A stretch of 64,000 bases of DNA from Streptomyces formicae. GTDB taxonomy: Bacteria; Actinomycetota; Actinomycetes; Streptomycetales; Streptomycetaceae. Under the pieces are notes generated by a model, which made no database searches, was not told where the DNA came from, and worked only from the letters and a program-made list of their open reading frames with translations. A program made the translations under genes and the position numbers. Shown piece after piece: positions 8,956 to 17,894 of this stretch. The stretch's first letter is position 1. Every line of letters starts with the position of its first letter. The stretch lies in NCBI RefSeq assembly GCF_002556545.1, contig NZ_CP022685.1, positions 1,240,001-1,304,000 of the forward strand, in the 5' to 3' direction.

Positions 8956-9411
8956 GTGGACGACATCGATCGCAGTATCTTGCGCGAGCTTCAGAACGAC
9001 GGCCGCCTGACCAACCAGGAGCTCGCCCAGCGGGTGGGCCTGAGCGCTTCGCCCTGTATGCGACGAGTGCGACAGCTGGAGCAGGACGGCGTGATCCGGG
9101 GATACCGCGCCGTCATCGACCCGGAGGCGGTCGGCCGCGGCTTCGAGGTCCTGGTCTCCGTCGAGGTGCGCAGGGACCGCGAGACGGTCGAGGCGTTCGA
9201 GGAGGCGCTGCAGGACGTGCCGGACGTCATCGAGGCGTACCGCCTGTTCGGCAGCCCCGGCTGCCTGATCCGCATCGCGGTCGCCGACCTCACCGCGTAC
9301 GAACGCCTCTGGATCGAGCGGCTCACCGCGCTGCCCGGGGTCACGGAGGTCAACTCGCAGATCATCATGAAGCGCGTCAAGGAGTCCCGCGGCCTGCCGG
9401 TCGGCGACTGA
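8956..9411 (+). CDS. Lrp/AsnC-family transcriptional regulator
   Basis: 151 residues from GTG 8956; the preceding ATG at 8902 would add an unrelated 18-residue tail. The N-terminal HTH is classic AsnC type (DDIDRSILRELQNDGR, then LTNQELAQRVGLS), followed by the RAM effector-binding domain (residues 65-145) with the G-x-G-type turn region LFGSPGCLIRIAV. Such proteins bind amino acids and form octamers. The divergent asparaginase gene is the likely target. The gene appears leaderless. Confidence 0.88.
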   Translation: MDDIDRSILRELQNDGRLTNQELAQRVGLSASPCMRRVRQLEQDGVIRGYRAVIDPEAVGRGFEVLVSVEVRRDRETVEAFEEALQDVPDVIEAYRLFGSPGCLIRIAVADLTAYERLWIERLTALPGVTEVNSQIIMKRVKESRGLPVGD

Positions 9412-9466
9412 GGCGAGGAGAACGCCAGGGTCCAGGACCGCGCCCCGGAACCCGGCCCTCCCGCTT

Positions 9467-9508
9467 TGGTACAGACCTATTGACGCTTGGTCTGTACCTG
9501 CCTACCGT
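9467..9508 (+). promoter_or_regulatory. Chitinase promoter with paired 12-bp repeats
   Basis: Two 12-bp elements, TGGTACAGACCT (9467-9478) and TGGTCTGTACCT (9488-9499), begin 21 bp apart (two helical turns). Between and over them lies a sigma-70-type promoter: TTGACG (9480-9485), a 17-bp spacer and TACCGT (9503-9508). Streptomyces chitinase promoters are known for such TGGTNNAGACCT pairs, and the elements resemble DasR sites. Repression by bound protein and induction by chitin-derived sugars is therefore expected, as inference from known systems. Confidence 0.75.
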
Positions 9509-9568
9509 GACGCATCGCACCACGCACGTCTCCAGGTCTCCCCCCTCTCCGCACCCGAGGAGCACAGC

Positions 9569-10630
9569 GTGATCGGTCGGACGTTACGCCTGCTGGGATC
9601 CGCCCTGGCACTGGCCTGTGCCGCACAACTCCCGGCCGCCGCCGCGGCACCCGAGGCCCCCCGGGCCGACACCTGCGAGGTGAAGTCGAAGCCCGCGGGC
9701 AAGGTGCTCCAGGGGTACTGGGAGAACTGGGACGGCGCGTCGAACGGCGTGCACCCGCCGTTCGGCTGGACCCCCATCACCGACAGCCGCATCAAGCAGC
9801 ACGGCTACAACGTCATCAACGCCGCCTTCCCCGTCATCCGCTCCGACGGGACCGTCCTGTGGGAGGACGGCATGGACGCGACGGTGAAGGTCGCGACGCC
9901 CGCCGAGATGTGTCAGGCCAAGGCGGACGGCGCCACCATCCTGATGTCCATCGGCGGCGCGGCGGCCGGCATCGACCTCAACTCCCCCGCCGTCGCCGAC
10001 CGGTTCGTCGAGACGATCGTGCCGATCCTGAAGAAGTACAACTTCGACGGCATCGACATCGACATCGAGACCGGCCTCGTGGGCAGCGGCAACATCAACC
10101 AGCCGTCGGCCTCCCAGTCCAACCTCATGCGCATCATCGACGGCGTGCTCGCGAAGATGCCCTCGAACTTCGGCCTGACGATGGCTCCCGAGACGGCGTA
10201 CGTCACCGGCGGCAGCGTCGTGTACGGCTCGATCTGGGGCGCGTACCTGCCCATCATCAAGAAGTACGCGGACAACGGCCGCCTGTGGTGGCTCAACATG
10301 CAGTACTACAACGGCAGCATGTACGGCTGCTCCGGCGACTCCTACTCCGCGGGCACCGTCCAGGGCTTCACCAAGCAGACCGACTGCCTCAACAAGGGCC
10401 TGGTCATCCAGGGCACCACGATCAAGGTGCCCTACGACAAGCAGGTGCCGGGCCTGCCCGCCCAACCGGGCGCGGGCGGCGGCTACATGGCGCCGAGCCT
10501 GGTCTCCCAGGCGTGGAACACCTACGGCGGCGCCCTCAAGGGCCTGATGACCTGGTCCATCAACTGGGACGGGTCGAAGGGCTGGACGTTCGGGGACAAC
10601 GCCTCGCGGCTCTTCCGGCCGACCGCCTAG
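9569..10630 (+). CDS. Secreted GH18 chitinase
   Basis: 353 residues from GTG 9569 with GAGGAG upstream. Signal peptide: IGRTLRLLGSALALACAAQ with cleavage after an AAAAA stretch near residue 27. One GH18 catalytic domain only. The active-site strand DGIDIDIE is at 160-167, with Glu167 as general acid, after the MSIGG strand (126-130) typical of the family. No separate carbohydrate-binding or FnIII domain is present, so this is a short single-domain chitinase. Its promoter carries the paired repeats expected for chitin induction. It is convergent with the SDR gene, and the two stop codons share the bases CTAG (10627-10630). Confidence 0.9.
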   Translation: MIGRTLRLLGSALALACAAQLPAAAAAPEAPRADTCEVKSKPAGKVLQGYWENWDGASNGVHPPFGWTPITDSRIKQHGYNVINAAFPVIRSDGTVLWEDGMDATVKVATPAEMCQAKADGATILMSIGGAAAGIDLNSPAVADRFVETIVPILKKYNFDGIDIDIETGLVGSGNINQPSASQSNLMRIIDGVLAKMPSNFGLTMAPETAYVTGGSVVYGSIWGAYLPIIKKYADNGRLWWLNMQYYNGSMYGCSGDSYSAGTVQGFTKQTDCLNKGLVIQGTTIKVPYDKQVPGLPAQPGAGGGYMAPSLVSQAWNTYGGALKGLMTWSINWDGSKGWTFGDNASRLFRPTA

Positions 10631-12210
10631 CGCTTCCCGCGGCTGCCGGAACCCTGGCCCGCCGCCTCGGCCGCACGGCCGATGTTGCGGGCCATCCCGC
10701 CGAACACGACGGCGTGGAAGGGCGATACGCCCCACCAGTAGGCCTGCCCGAGCAGGCCGTGCGGATGGAACAGCGCGCGCTGCCGGTACCGGGCCCCGCC
10801 CTCCTCGTCCTCCTCCACCCGGAGTTCGAGCCACGCGAGGCCCGGCAGGCGCATCTCCGCGCGCAGCCGCAGGAGCCGCCCCTGCTCGATCGCCTCCACC
10901 CGCCAGAAGTCCAACGAGTCGCCCACGCGCAGCCGTTCGGCGTCCCGGCGGCCGCGGCGCAGTCCGACGCCGCCCACCAGGCGGTCGAGCCAGCCGCGCA
11001 CGGCCCAGGCCAACGGGAAGGAGTACCAGCCGTGTTCGCCGCCGATGCTCTCGACCACCCGCCACAGGTGCTCGGGCGAGGCGTCGACGCGCTGCTCGCG
11101 GCAGTCGGTGTAGAGGCTGCCGCCCGCCCAGTCCGGGTCGGTGGGCAGCGGATCGCTGGGGGCGCCGGGCAACGACGCCGATGACCAGCGCGTGGCGACA
11201 TCGGCCTCCTGGATGCGCCGCAGCGCGAGCGACACCGCCTCGTCGAAGCCGATCGGCGTGCCCGGCGGATCGGGCACGTGGCGGGCGATGTCGTGCTCCC
11301 CGCAGACCACCTCGTGGCTCAGCGACTGCGCCAGCGGCCTGGCGATGGACCGGGGCACGGGGGTGATCAGACCGATCCAGTGGCTGGAGAGGCCGGGGGT
11401 CAGGATCGGGACCGGCACGATCAGACGGCGCGGAAGACCCGCCACCGCGGCGTACCGGCGCATCATGTCGCGGTAGGTGAGGACGTCGGGCCCGCCGATG
11501 TCGAACGCGCGGTTCACGTCGTCGGGCATCCGCGCACTGCCCACCAGATAGCGCAGGACGTCCCGTACGGCGATGGGCTGGATCCGGGTCCGCACCCAGC
11601 TCGGGGTGACCATCACGGGCAGCCGCTCGGTGAGGTAGCGCAGGATCTCGAACGACGCGGAGCCGGAGCCGATGATGACGGCGGCCCGCAGCACGGTGGC
11701 GGGCACCGGGGAGTCCAGGAAGATCTCGCCGACCTCGGCGCGCGAGCGCAGGTGCGGCGAGAGGTCGCGGGCCGGGACACCGTCCGGAGTCAGACCGCCC
11801 AGATAGACGATGCGCCGCACGCCCGCGGCGCGGGCCTGCTCCGCGAAGATCCTGGCGGCCTCGCGGTCCGTCCGCTCGAAGCCGCGTCCGGTGCCGAGCG
11901 CGTGGACGAGGTAGTAGGCCACGTCGATGTCCCGCAGGGCCGCGCCGACGGACTCCGCGTCGGTGACGTCGCCCCGCACCGTCTCCACCCGGTCGGACCA
12001 GGGCTGGTCCCGCAGCTTTTCGGGAGAGCGCGCGAGGCAGCGCACCTGGTGTCCCGCGTCGAGCAGCTCGGGCACCAGGCGGCCGCCGATGTAGCCGGTC
12101 GCGCCCGTCACCAGGCAGCGGGGGCGCGGGGCGCTCCCGCCCTCGCCGCTCCTGTCGCCGCTTCCCCCGCCGTTCGGGTCGCCGCCCGCCTCGCCGCCGT
12201 CGTCGCTCAT
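10627..12210 (-). CDS. NAD(P)-binding SDR fused to DUF2867 domain
   Basis: 527 residues from ATG 12210. The first 27 residues are a flexible Gly/Asp/Ser run. An atypical extended SDR follows, with nucleotide motif TGATGYIGG near residue 35-43 and a VRGDVTD turn; then comes a C-terminal DUF2867 / polyketide-cyclase-like lipid-binding domain from about residue 360 (SLYTDCREQRVDASPEHLW onward). This fusion is common in actinobacteria; its reaction is not established. It overlaps the chitinase gene end to end by four bases, leaving no room for a terminator between them. Confidence 0.78.
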   Translation of the reverse strand: MSDDGGEAGGDPNGGGSGDRSGEGGSAPRPRCLVTGATGYIGGRLVPELLDAGHQVRCLARSPEKLRDQPWSDRVETVRGDVTDAESVGAALRDIDVAYYLVHALGTGRGFERTDREAARIFAEQARAAGVRRIVYLGGLTPDGVPARDLSPHLRSRAEVGEIFLDSPVPATVLRAAVIIGSGSASFEILRYLTERLPVMVTPSWVRTRIQPIAVRDVLRYLVGSARMPDDVNRAFDIGGPDVLTYRDMMRRYAAVAGLPRRLIVPVPILTPGLSSHWIGLITPVPRSIARPLAQSLSHEVVCGEHDIARHVPDPPGTPIGFDEAVSLALRRIQEADVATRWSSASLPGAPSDPLPTDPDWAGGSLYTDCREQRVDASPEHLWRVVESIGGEHGWYSFPLAWAVRGWLDRLVGGVGLRRGRRDAERLRVGDSLDFWRVEAIEQGRLLRLRAEMRLPGLAWLELRVEEDEEGGARYRQRALFHPHGLLGQAYWWGVSPFHAVVFGGMARNIGRAAEAAGQGSGSRGKR

Positions 12211-12272
12211 CGGTGGTGCCTCCAGCCGTCGTCGCCCTGCGCCGCCTCGTCCCGCGCCGCCGTCCACGTCCC

Positions 12273-12310
12273 GCGCGGCCTTTCCGGGGCCGCGCGACCT
12301 TTCCGGGGCC
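12273..12310. repeat. Tandem 19-bp duplication in a divergent promoter gap
   Basis: GCGCGGCCTTTCCGGGGCC (12273-12291) is followed at once by a copy with one change (12292-12310). It lies in the 312-bp gap between the SDR gene and the membrane-protein gene at 12523. Two adjacent copies on the same face could be binding sites, or simple slippage. Nothing else was recognised in the gap. Confidence 0.7.
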
Positions 12311-12522
12311 GGTACCACGCAACCGGTCCCTCGAACACCGTCTCCCTCTCACGGCCGTTCCGCTCAGCGAGACGGACGGCTCGACGGGCGTGAACCCCTT
12401 GCCCACCGACGCGTGGGCGCCACACGCACGGATGGCTGTGACCATCCCACGATTCACTCGTTTGACCGACCAAGTGCAGTGACAGTGACACGGCGTCGCC
12501 CACCCCGGAAGGCCATCGCCCC

Positions 12523-14550
12523 ATGCCCACCCGCTCCGGAAACGAAGCGGCCCAGACCGGCCGCATAGCACTCGACCGAGCCGAGACCGCTCTGCTCGAG
12601 CACTACACCGATCTGGTCCGTCTCGCCTACCTCACCCTGCCGCCCTCGCTCTCGCGGCACCGCAGGGTCCTTGCCGCGCACACGGCGGTGCAGCGGGCGC
12701 TGCCCGGGATACGGCCGCCGCGCCGGGGCACGCACGTGCCGGGTCAGCGTCGCGGCGACCGCACGGACCACTCCGAGCGCGACTGGGCCCGCGCCCAGGT
12801 GCTGCGTTCGGCCCTCCGGTACGACCGGCGGCCCAAAGGCTGGCCCCGCGTCCTGCCGCCGCCGCGCACCCTGCTGCCCGCGCTGCCCTTGGTCTGGGGA
12901 CTCCAGCTGTTCCCCCGGTCCGGCGGAGCCGACGAACTGGCCCTGGCACAGGCCCTGTCGGGGTCTCCCGCCCCGGCCCGCGCCGCGTTCGTCCTGTGCC
13001 GGGTCGACCACCTCCCCGAGGAGAGCGTCACGCGGCTCCTCACCGCCGCGGGGGTCGAGCGGCCCGCGGTCGCGCTCCGCGGCGCCCGGCAGCTCCAGTC
13101 GTCCGCGGGCGCGTTCGCCGAAGCACTGCTGCGGTCCAGGGAGTTCGACGCCTGCTCGGTGCAGACCCGGCCGACCGATCTGCTGCGGCGCAGACGGCGC
13201 AGGATCCTCGCGTGCACCGCCGCCGGTGCCGCCGCGATCACGCTCGCCACCGTGGCCGTCGTCGGCCCCCGGGCCTCCGGCCCCTCGTCGACGCCGACCG
13301 CGCGCACGTCGCGCACGCTCGCCACCGGAGCCCTCGACCCCGACAGGCTCGTACGGGCGCCCCGCGACGAGTGGGCCGACACCGCCCGCGTCGACTTCAC
13401 CGCGTGGCCCGCGCGCGGCGACAGGACCGACGACCACGACCTGCTGGCCCGCGCCCTCGGCAGTTGGGCCGATCCTTCGCCGGAGACCCGCACGTCGGCC
13501 ACGTCCACGACGCCGACGCAACCGCCGTCGAGCTCGCCGCGACTGCTGTACGCGGGAGACGTCGACGACCGCACGGTGGTCCTGTTCGGCGACGGGGACC
13601 GCATCGCCCGCTACACGGAGCCGTCATCGGACGCCGCTTCCGCTCCCGACACCTCCGGATCCGCCCCGACCTGGGACGTGGCCCGTGCGGACGACGCCGA
13701 TGTGACGACGGCGGCCGCCGTCGCCGTCGCCCGGAGCGGCGGCACGGTCCGTTATCTCACCGCGCCGTGGATCGACGAGGCCGAGACCCGTGACCTGCTG
13801 CGCCCCGACACACCCGCCAAGACCCTGCGCGTCCGCCCCGACGGGGTCACCGCGCCGGTCGACAGCGCGGACGTGAAGAGCTGCGACAACAGGCCGGTCC
13901 TGCAGCTGAGGTCGTCCTCGCGCATCGTCGAGAAGCACAGCTTCCTGCTGGCCGACCTCGGCGACCTCTCACCCGTCCACCTCACGCACACCCCGCTGCC
14001 CGGCGGCGGCACCCCACCGGCGCGCCAGCCCCGCGAGGCCACGAGCTCCACCGCGCTGCTCGCCTGGGCCCACTCGGCCTGCGCCCTCGACGGGCTGCGC
14101 GGCACCGGGGTGCGCGCGGTGAACGCGTGGGACTTCGCCCAGCAGGAGCTGCCGGAGAACGGCGGCCGCGCGGTGTGGACCTGTGCGCGGGCCTCCACCT
14201 GGCGCGGCCCCGGTTCCGTGCAGGTCCAGCTCCGCACCCCCGGCGGACCGGCGTCCGCGCCCGCCCGGGTGGTGGCACACGAGGGGTCCACCGCCGCCTG
14301 CGGTCGCTTCGGACAGCACGTGGTCGCCGCGGCCCACTGGAAGTCGGGGGCGGGGCACTGGTACGCGCTGGCGGCGGGCAGCCGGGCCGTCACCGACGTC
14401 ACCCTGTCCGGCCAGGTCCAGGAGAAGCGCGCCGGACGAACCCTCGCGGTGCGCGCGCCGCGGGACGCCCGCCTGCGGGTCGGCGCGCGCCTGGACAACG
14501 GAGAGACCCTCGTCGGCCTCGGCGAGCAGGGCGGCGCCCGTGGCGACTGA
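12523..14550 (+). CDS. Large one-pass membrane protein with sigma-factor-like N-terminus
   Basis: 675 residues; ATG 12523 is preceded by GGAAGG. The first about 200 residues look like a decayed sigma-70-type or helical HTH module (EHYTDLVRLAYLTLP, later LPEESVTRLLTAAGV). A positively charged RRRRRR stretch near 220 is followed by one membrane helix (about 226-248). The remaining 430 residues, rich in Thr, Ser and Asp, should be outside the cell and contain several cysteines. No enzyme motif was found. The layout resembles Streptomyces proteins in which an SigE-like cytoplasmic part is tied to an extracytoplasmic domain, but the function is unknown. Confidence 0.7.
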   Translation: MPTRSGNEAAQTGRIALDRAETALLEHYTDLVRLAYLTLPPSLSRHRRVLAAHTAVQRALPGIRPPRRGTHVPGQRRGDRTDHSERDWARAQVLRSALRYDRRPKGWPRVLPPPRTLLPALPLVWGLQLFPRSGGADELALAQALSGSPAPARAAFVLCRVDHLPEESVTRLLTAAGVERPAVALRGARQLQSSAGAFAEALLRSREFDACSVQTRPTDLLRRRRRRILACTAAGAAAITLATVAVVGPRASGPSSTPTARTSRTLATGALDPDRLVRAPRDEWADTARVDFTAWPARGDRTDDHDLLARALGSWADPSPETRTSATSTTPTQPPSSSPRLLYAGDVDDRTVVLFGDGDRIARYTEPSSDAASAPDTSGSAPTWDVARADDADVTTAAAVAVARSGGTVRYLTAPWIDEAETRDLLRPDTPAKTLRVRPDGVTAPVDSADVKSCDNRPVLQLRSSSRIVEKHSFLLADLGDLSPVHLTHTPLPGGGTPPARQPREATSSTALLAWAHSACALDGLRGTGVRAVNAWDFAQQELPENGGRAVWTCARASTWRGPGSVQVQLRTPGGPASAPARVVAHEGSTAACGRFGQHVVAAAHWKSGAGHWYALAAGSRAVTDVTLSGQVQEKRAGRTLAVRAPRDARLRVGARLDNGETLVGLGEQGGARGD

Positions 14551-15026
14551 ACGCCGTACGCCCGAGGAGGCCACTCGCCGCGCGAGCGCGGATGTTCGGG
14601 ACCTTGGCCCCTGGCCCATCGGCCGTCCCCCTGCCTACCTTGGGGGCACTTCCGCCACGTTCGGCGCCGAGCCGAACCGGCGCGCGGACGGAGCAGGACC
14701 AGAGACGAGGAAGAAGGGAGGCGGGACATCATGGACCACAGTCCGAGTCCGATGTCGTTTCCGACAACGAGTCCGATCCCGGTTCCCGGTCCGGGCCGCA
14801 CCGCGCGCTCGCGCGCGGGTCTGCGACGACCCGCGCTCCCCCCGTCTCCTCGCGGTACGCGCTGACGCCCCTGGCCCCCGCGCCGCGACCGGTGCCGCCG
14901 CCCCGCCTTCGGGGAGGCCGCCGCGGCTCTCGTACCCGCCGGGCCCGGTTCACGACGCGTGCGTACGCCTCGCCCCTCTGCTCGCGCCGCGCGGCCACCG
15001 CGCGGGGGCGGGACGGGCGTGCGGCA
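14551..15026. other. 476-bp gap with one possible small ORF
   Basis: No established gene is seen. A 44-codon frame (14731-14865, plus strand) has a fair ribosome site (GGGAGG) but a repeated serine-proline sequence and mediocre codon usage, so it is not called. The stretch at 14738-14775 repeats short TCCGAGTCC/TCCGATCCC-type units. Confidence 0.4.
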
Positions 15027-16031
15027 TCACCTACTGACCACTGCCCCGCTCTCCTTCCCGGAGGTGACCCCATGACGTACCTCGTCTTCGCCCACAAGCC
15101 CACCGTCCGCCTCGCCCGTCAACTGGCCTTCGTATGGCGGCGGTTGGCCGACGCGCCGCTCGGCAGCACGGTCTGCGCCACGCGCGTGTCCCCTCCCGTC
15201 CGGTGCGCCGCCCGCCCGGTGCGCCGCGACAGGCCGAGGGCCAGGAACCGCCGCTGACCTGGTGGCCCGTTGGGCCGCGGCGGCGAGGGCCCGCCGGTCG
15301 GTGCCGCCGAGCAGGGCGTGCGCCGTGATCCGCACCGTCAGATCGCGGGCCCCCGCCACCCGGCGCAGCGACGCGGTGAAGTCCTCGTCGCCGAGGAAGG
15401 CCGCCGCCGTACTGGGCAGGCCGCCCTGCCGGTACTCGACAGTCACCGGACGCACCGGCGCGCCCGCGTCGGCCGCCGCCTGGAACGCCGCGCGCCGGAA
15501 CCGGCCGCCCGCCGCCGTGCACCACGTCGTCGCCTGCGGGAAGACGAGGACGGAGGTGCCGTCGCGCAGCAGTTCCGCCAACGCGGCCACGGTGTACGGG
15601 AGTTCGCGCGGCCTTGCGTCACGGTCGATGAACCGCGTGCCGACGCGCCGGGCCAGGGTGCCGATGAGCGGCCACCGGCCCACCTCGCGCTTGGCGAGCA
15701 CGGTCGCCGGTTCCACGGCGAGCAGCGCGACGACATCGAGCCAGGAGATGTGGTTCGCCACGATCAGCGTGCCGGGCCCCCTGCCCGCGCCGCGCGGAGC
15801 GCTCAGCGGATCCCGGCCCGCGGCAAGGCGCACCCCGAGCGCGTCGAGTACGGCACGCGCCTCGGAGCGCAGCACGCGCGGCTCGGCGAGCCCGTCGCCG
15901 CGCGCCGCAGCCCGGGTCAGGGCGTACGTCAACGCGGCGTACCTGCGCAGCAGTTCGGGCCTCGGCACGCGATGCTCCGGCGGCGCGGCACAGCTCGACG
16001 GACAGCCCGGCTCGACCGTCCACGGGTTCAC
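15027..16031 (-). CDS. 1-acyl-glycerol-3-phosphate-type acyltransferase, OlsA-like
   Basis: 334 residues from GTG 16031, whose GTGA overlaps the stop of the upstream acyltransferase gene. PlsC-type fold: HX4D motif H94-ISWL-D99, and FPQATT at 164-169 in place of the usual FPEGT, which is an unusual change at the acceptor-binding block. In ornithine-lipid synthesis OlsA adds the ester-linked acyl chain after OlsB has made the lyso-lipid; the coupled neighbour makes this the best reading. The last about 70 residues look low in structure, and a small plus-strand ORF (15072-15257) lies opposite them. Confidence 0.7.
   Translation of the reverse strand: MNPWTVEPGCPSSCAAPPEHRVPRPELLRRYAALTYALTRAAARGDGLAEPRVLRSEARAVLDALGVRLAAGRDPLSAPRGAGRGPGTLIVANHISWLDVVALLAVEPATVLAKREVGRWPLIGTLARRVGTRFIDRDARPRELPYTVAALAELLRDGTSVLVFPQATTWCTAAGGRFRRAAFQAAADAGAPVRPVTVEYRQGGLPSTAAAFLGDEDFTASLRRVAGARDLTVRITAHALLGGTDRRALAAAAQRATRSAAVPGPRPVAAHRAGGAPDGRGHARGADRAAERRVGQPPPYEGQLTGEADGGLVGEDEVRHGVTSGKESGAVVSR
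15072..15257 (+). CDS. Possible 61-residue protein antisense to the olsA-like 3' end
   Basis: ATG 15072 follows a near-perfect ribosome site GGAGGTGA (15060-15067). The 61 codons (MTYLVFAHKPTVRLARQ at the start, very basic at the end) have strong G/C third positions. It lies opposite the poorly structured C-terminal part of the acyltransferase frame. The family is not recognised. Either this small gene is real, or the antisense frame is a by-product of high GC; the strong ribosome site favours the former. Confidence 0.35.
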   Translation: MTYLVFAHKPTVRLARQLAFVWRRLADAPLGSTVCATRVSPPVRCAARPVRRDRPRARNRR

Positions 16032-16780
16032 CGGGCCGTCTCCCCGAGGAAGAAGCGGCGGTGGCGGTCGCTGAGCCGTTCCATGTCGAGCAGGACGAAG
16101 AAGTCCGCGACGTCGAAGTCCGGGTCGTGGGCGGGGGCGCCGCACATCCACGCGCCGAGTCGGAGGTAACCGCGCAGGAGCGGCGGCAGATCGGCGTAGG
16201 AGGGGCGGTCAGGGGCTGCGGCGGCCGGGGTCCAGGGCCGGTGCGGGTGGACCCTGAGCTCCGGCGGCGACGCATGCTTGGAGGTGCCGATGAGCCAGGC
16301 CGCGGAGGCCGAGCGGCCGCCGTCCGCGAGCGGCACGGAGGCGCAGCCCGCCAGGTGGCGGTAGCCGGAGAGCAGCACGTAGCGGGCGAGCGCCGACCAC
16401 ATGAGGTTGATGACGGCGCCCGAGCGGTGGTCGGGGTGGACGCAGGACCGGCCCGCCTCGACGGTGGAGGACCGCAGGGCGCTCAGTGCCCGCATGTCGA
16501 ACTCGCCCTCGGAGTAGGAGCGTTCGGAGCGGCCCGGGGGAAAGAGCCGGTAGGTGCCGACGACCTCGCCGGTCGAGGTGTCGGTGACGATCAGGTGGTC
16601 GGCGAGGTCGTCCCAGGCGTCGATCTCGTGACCGGGCAGGGGCGTGTCGAAGGTCGCGCCCATCTCCTCGCCGAAGACCCGGTGGCGCAGCCGTTGGGCC
16701 GCCCGGATCTGTTCGGTGGTGTCCGCGATGGAGGTGACGTACGAGCTGGTGGCCGTCGAAACGAGCGATGTCGAGGACAT
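16028..16780 (-). CDS. GNAT-type N-acyltransferase, OlsB-like
   Basis: 250 residues from ATG 16780. The sequence belongs to the haemolysin/OlsB acyltransferase group: RLRHRVFGEEMGA near residue 30, ADHLIVTD and VVGTYRL in the acetyl-CoA-binding strand, and GRSCVHPDHR in the core. OlsB transfers a 3-hydroxyacyl chain from ACP to the alpha-amino group of ornithine. The gene is coupled by GTGA overlap to a PlsC-type gene, the same pairing known for ornithine-lipid synthesis in Streptomyces. Ornithine lipids replace phospholipids under phosphate limitation. The acceptor amino acid cannot be read from sequence. Confidence 0.72.
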   Translation of the reverse strand: MSSTSLVSTATSSYVTSIADTTEQIRAAQRLRHRVFGEEMGATFDTPLPGHEIDAWDDLADHLIVTDTSTGEVVGTYRLFPPGRSERSYSEGEFDMRALSALRSSTVEAGRSCVHPDHRSGAVINLMWSALARYVLLSGYRHLAGCASVPLADGGRSASAAWLIGTSKHASPPELRVHPHRPWTPAAAAPDRPSYADLPPLLRGYLRLGAWMCGAPAHDPDFDVADFFVLLDMERLSDRHRRFFLGETAR

Positions 16781-16994
16781 GACAGTTCCGTTCTCGGTTC
16801 GTGGGGAGTCTCCGGGTGCGGACGCGAGGTCCGGCGCCGCGGCGGCGCAGCACTCCCAGCACGGTGGCCGCACCGGCTGAACTGCGCGCTTCGGGCGCAC
16901 GTCGCCCGTACGTCCGGGGCACGTCGGGTCCCCTACGGACCTCCCCCGCGGATCCCCTTCGGCTCCCCTGTGGCGTCGGGCGTCCTGCCCCGTC

Positions 16995-17894
16995 TCAGGC
17001 GAACGTCACCCGCGCGCTCGCGTGCCGCTCCTCGCGGCGGCTCGCGACCCACAACTCCGCGCCACCCGCCCCCTCCTCACCCGTCCCTTCCTCACCCGCC
17101 GCCACCAACTGCTCCCCCGCGAACAGCGGCGCGCGCAGGCGGTACGACAGCGCCCGCACCGTCCGCCCCTGAGCGTTCTCACGGACCAGTTCGAGCATGA
17201 GCAGGACGAGCAGCGGGCCGTGCACCACGAGCCCGGGGTAGCCCTCGACGTCCTTGCAGTACGGAGTGTCGTAGTGGATGCGGTGCGCGTTGGCGGTCAG
17301 GGCGCTGAACCGGAAGAGCAGCGAAGGGGTGGGCCGCAGGAGCAGTTTCCAGGGTGCCCGCACGGGCGGGGCGTCCGCCGTGTCGAGCGCGGAGCGGGTG
17401 CGGCGGCGCGCGTCGTCGCCGCTACGGTAGACGACGTCCTGCTCCTCGACGACGCGGACCGTGCCCTCCTGGCTGATCTCGTGCCGGACGGTCACGAACA
17501 GCATCTCGCCGGTGCGGCCGTGCTTGACCTCGGCGCCGACGACGCGGCTCGCGCGGTGGGCCGCGGCACCGAGAAGGAGCGGCGCGGTGAACTCGGCCCT
17601 GCCGCCCGCGATCATCCGCCGCCGGTCGGGGACGGGCGGCAGGAAGGGCCCTTCGGCCGGGTGCCCGTCCGCGCCGAGCCGCCGCTGCTCGGGCCAGTCG
17701 AGGAAGTACGGCCAGTGCCACAGGGGCGGCAGCGGTTCACCGGGACCGGGGGCCGTGTCCTGCCGGTCGAGGAGCGCGCCGAGGGCGGCGGCGGGCGCGG
17801 CGGACAGCGGGTCCGTGGCGGTGACCGGTGCCGGGTGCCACTCGGTCACGTACGACGCGAGCCCCGTGGGGCGCCCGGACGGTGTGTGCTCCAT
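16995..17894 (-). CDS. MaoC-like acyl-CoA hydratase/dehydratase (HTD2 type)
   Basis: 299 residues from ATG 17894 with GAGGTGA upstream. A double-hotdog hydratase: N-terminal half with LPPLWHWPYFLDW and a C-terminal hotdog holding FRFSALTANAHRIHYD, the family motif in which the Asn/His/Asp cluster contains the catalytic Asp and His. Relatives hydrate mesaconyl- or itaconyl-CoA or act as (R)-hydroxyacyl dehydratases. It is divergent from a CaiB-type CoA-transferase and an acyl-CoA dehydrogenase, so the three genes likely form one acid-degradation route. Confidence 0.8.
   Translation of the reverse strand: MEHTPSGRPTGLASYVTEWHPAPVTATDPLSAAPAAALGALLDRQDTAPGPGEPLPPLWHWPYFLDWPEQRRLGADGHPAEGPFLPPVPDRRRMIAGGRAEFTAPLLLGAAAHRASRVVGAEVKHGRTGEMLFVTVRHEISQEGTVRVVEEQDVVYRSGDDARRRTRSALDTADAPPVRAPWKLLLRPTPSLLFRFSALTANAHRIHYDTPYCKDVEGYPGLVVHGPLLVLLMLELVRENAQGRTVRALSYRLRAPLFAGEQLVAAGEEGTGEEGAGGAELWVASRREERHASARVTFA

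Noticed and set aside
14731..14865. 44-codon ORF with fair ribosome site
   Set aside because: Serine/proline repeats and weak third-position bias; no sign of a family.
15027..15270. Frameshift in the olsA-like gene
   Set aside because: The C-terminal part looks unstructured, but no alternative frame restores a recognisable family end, so no frameshift can be supported.
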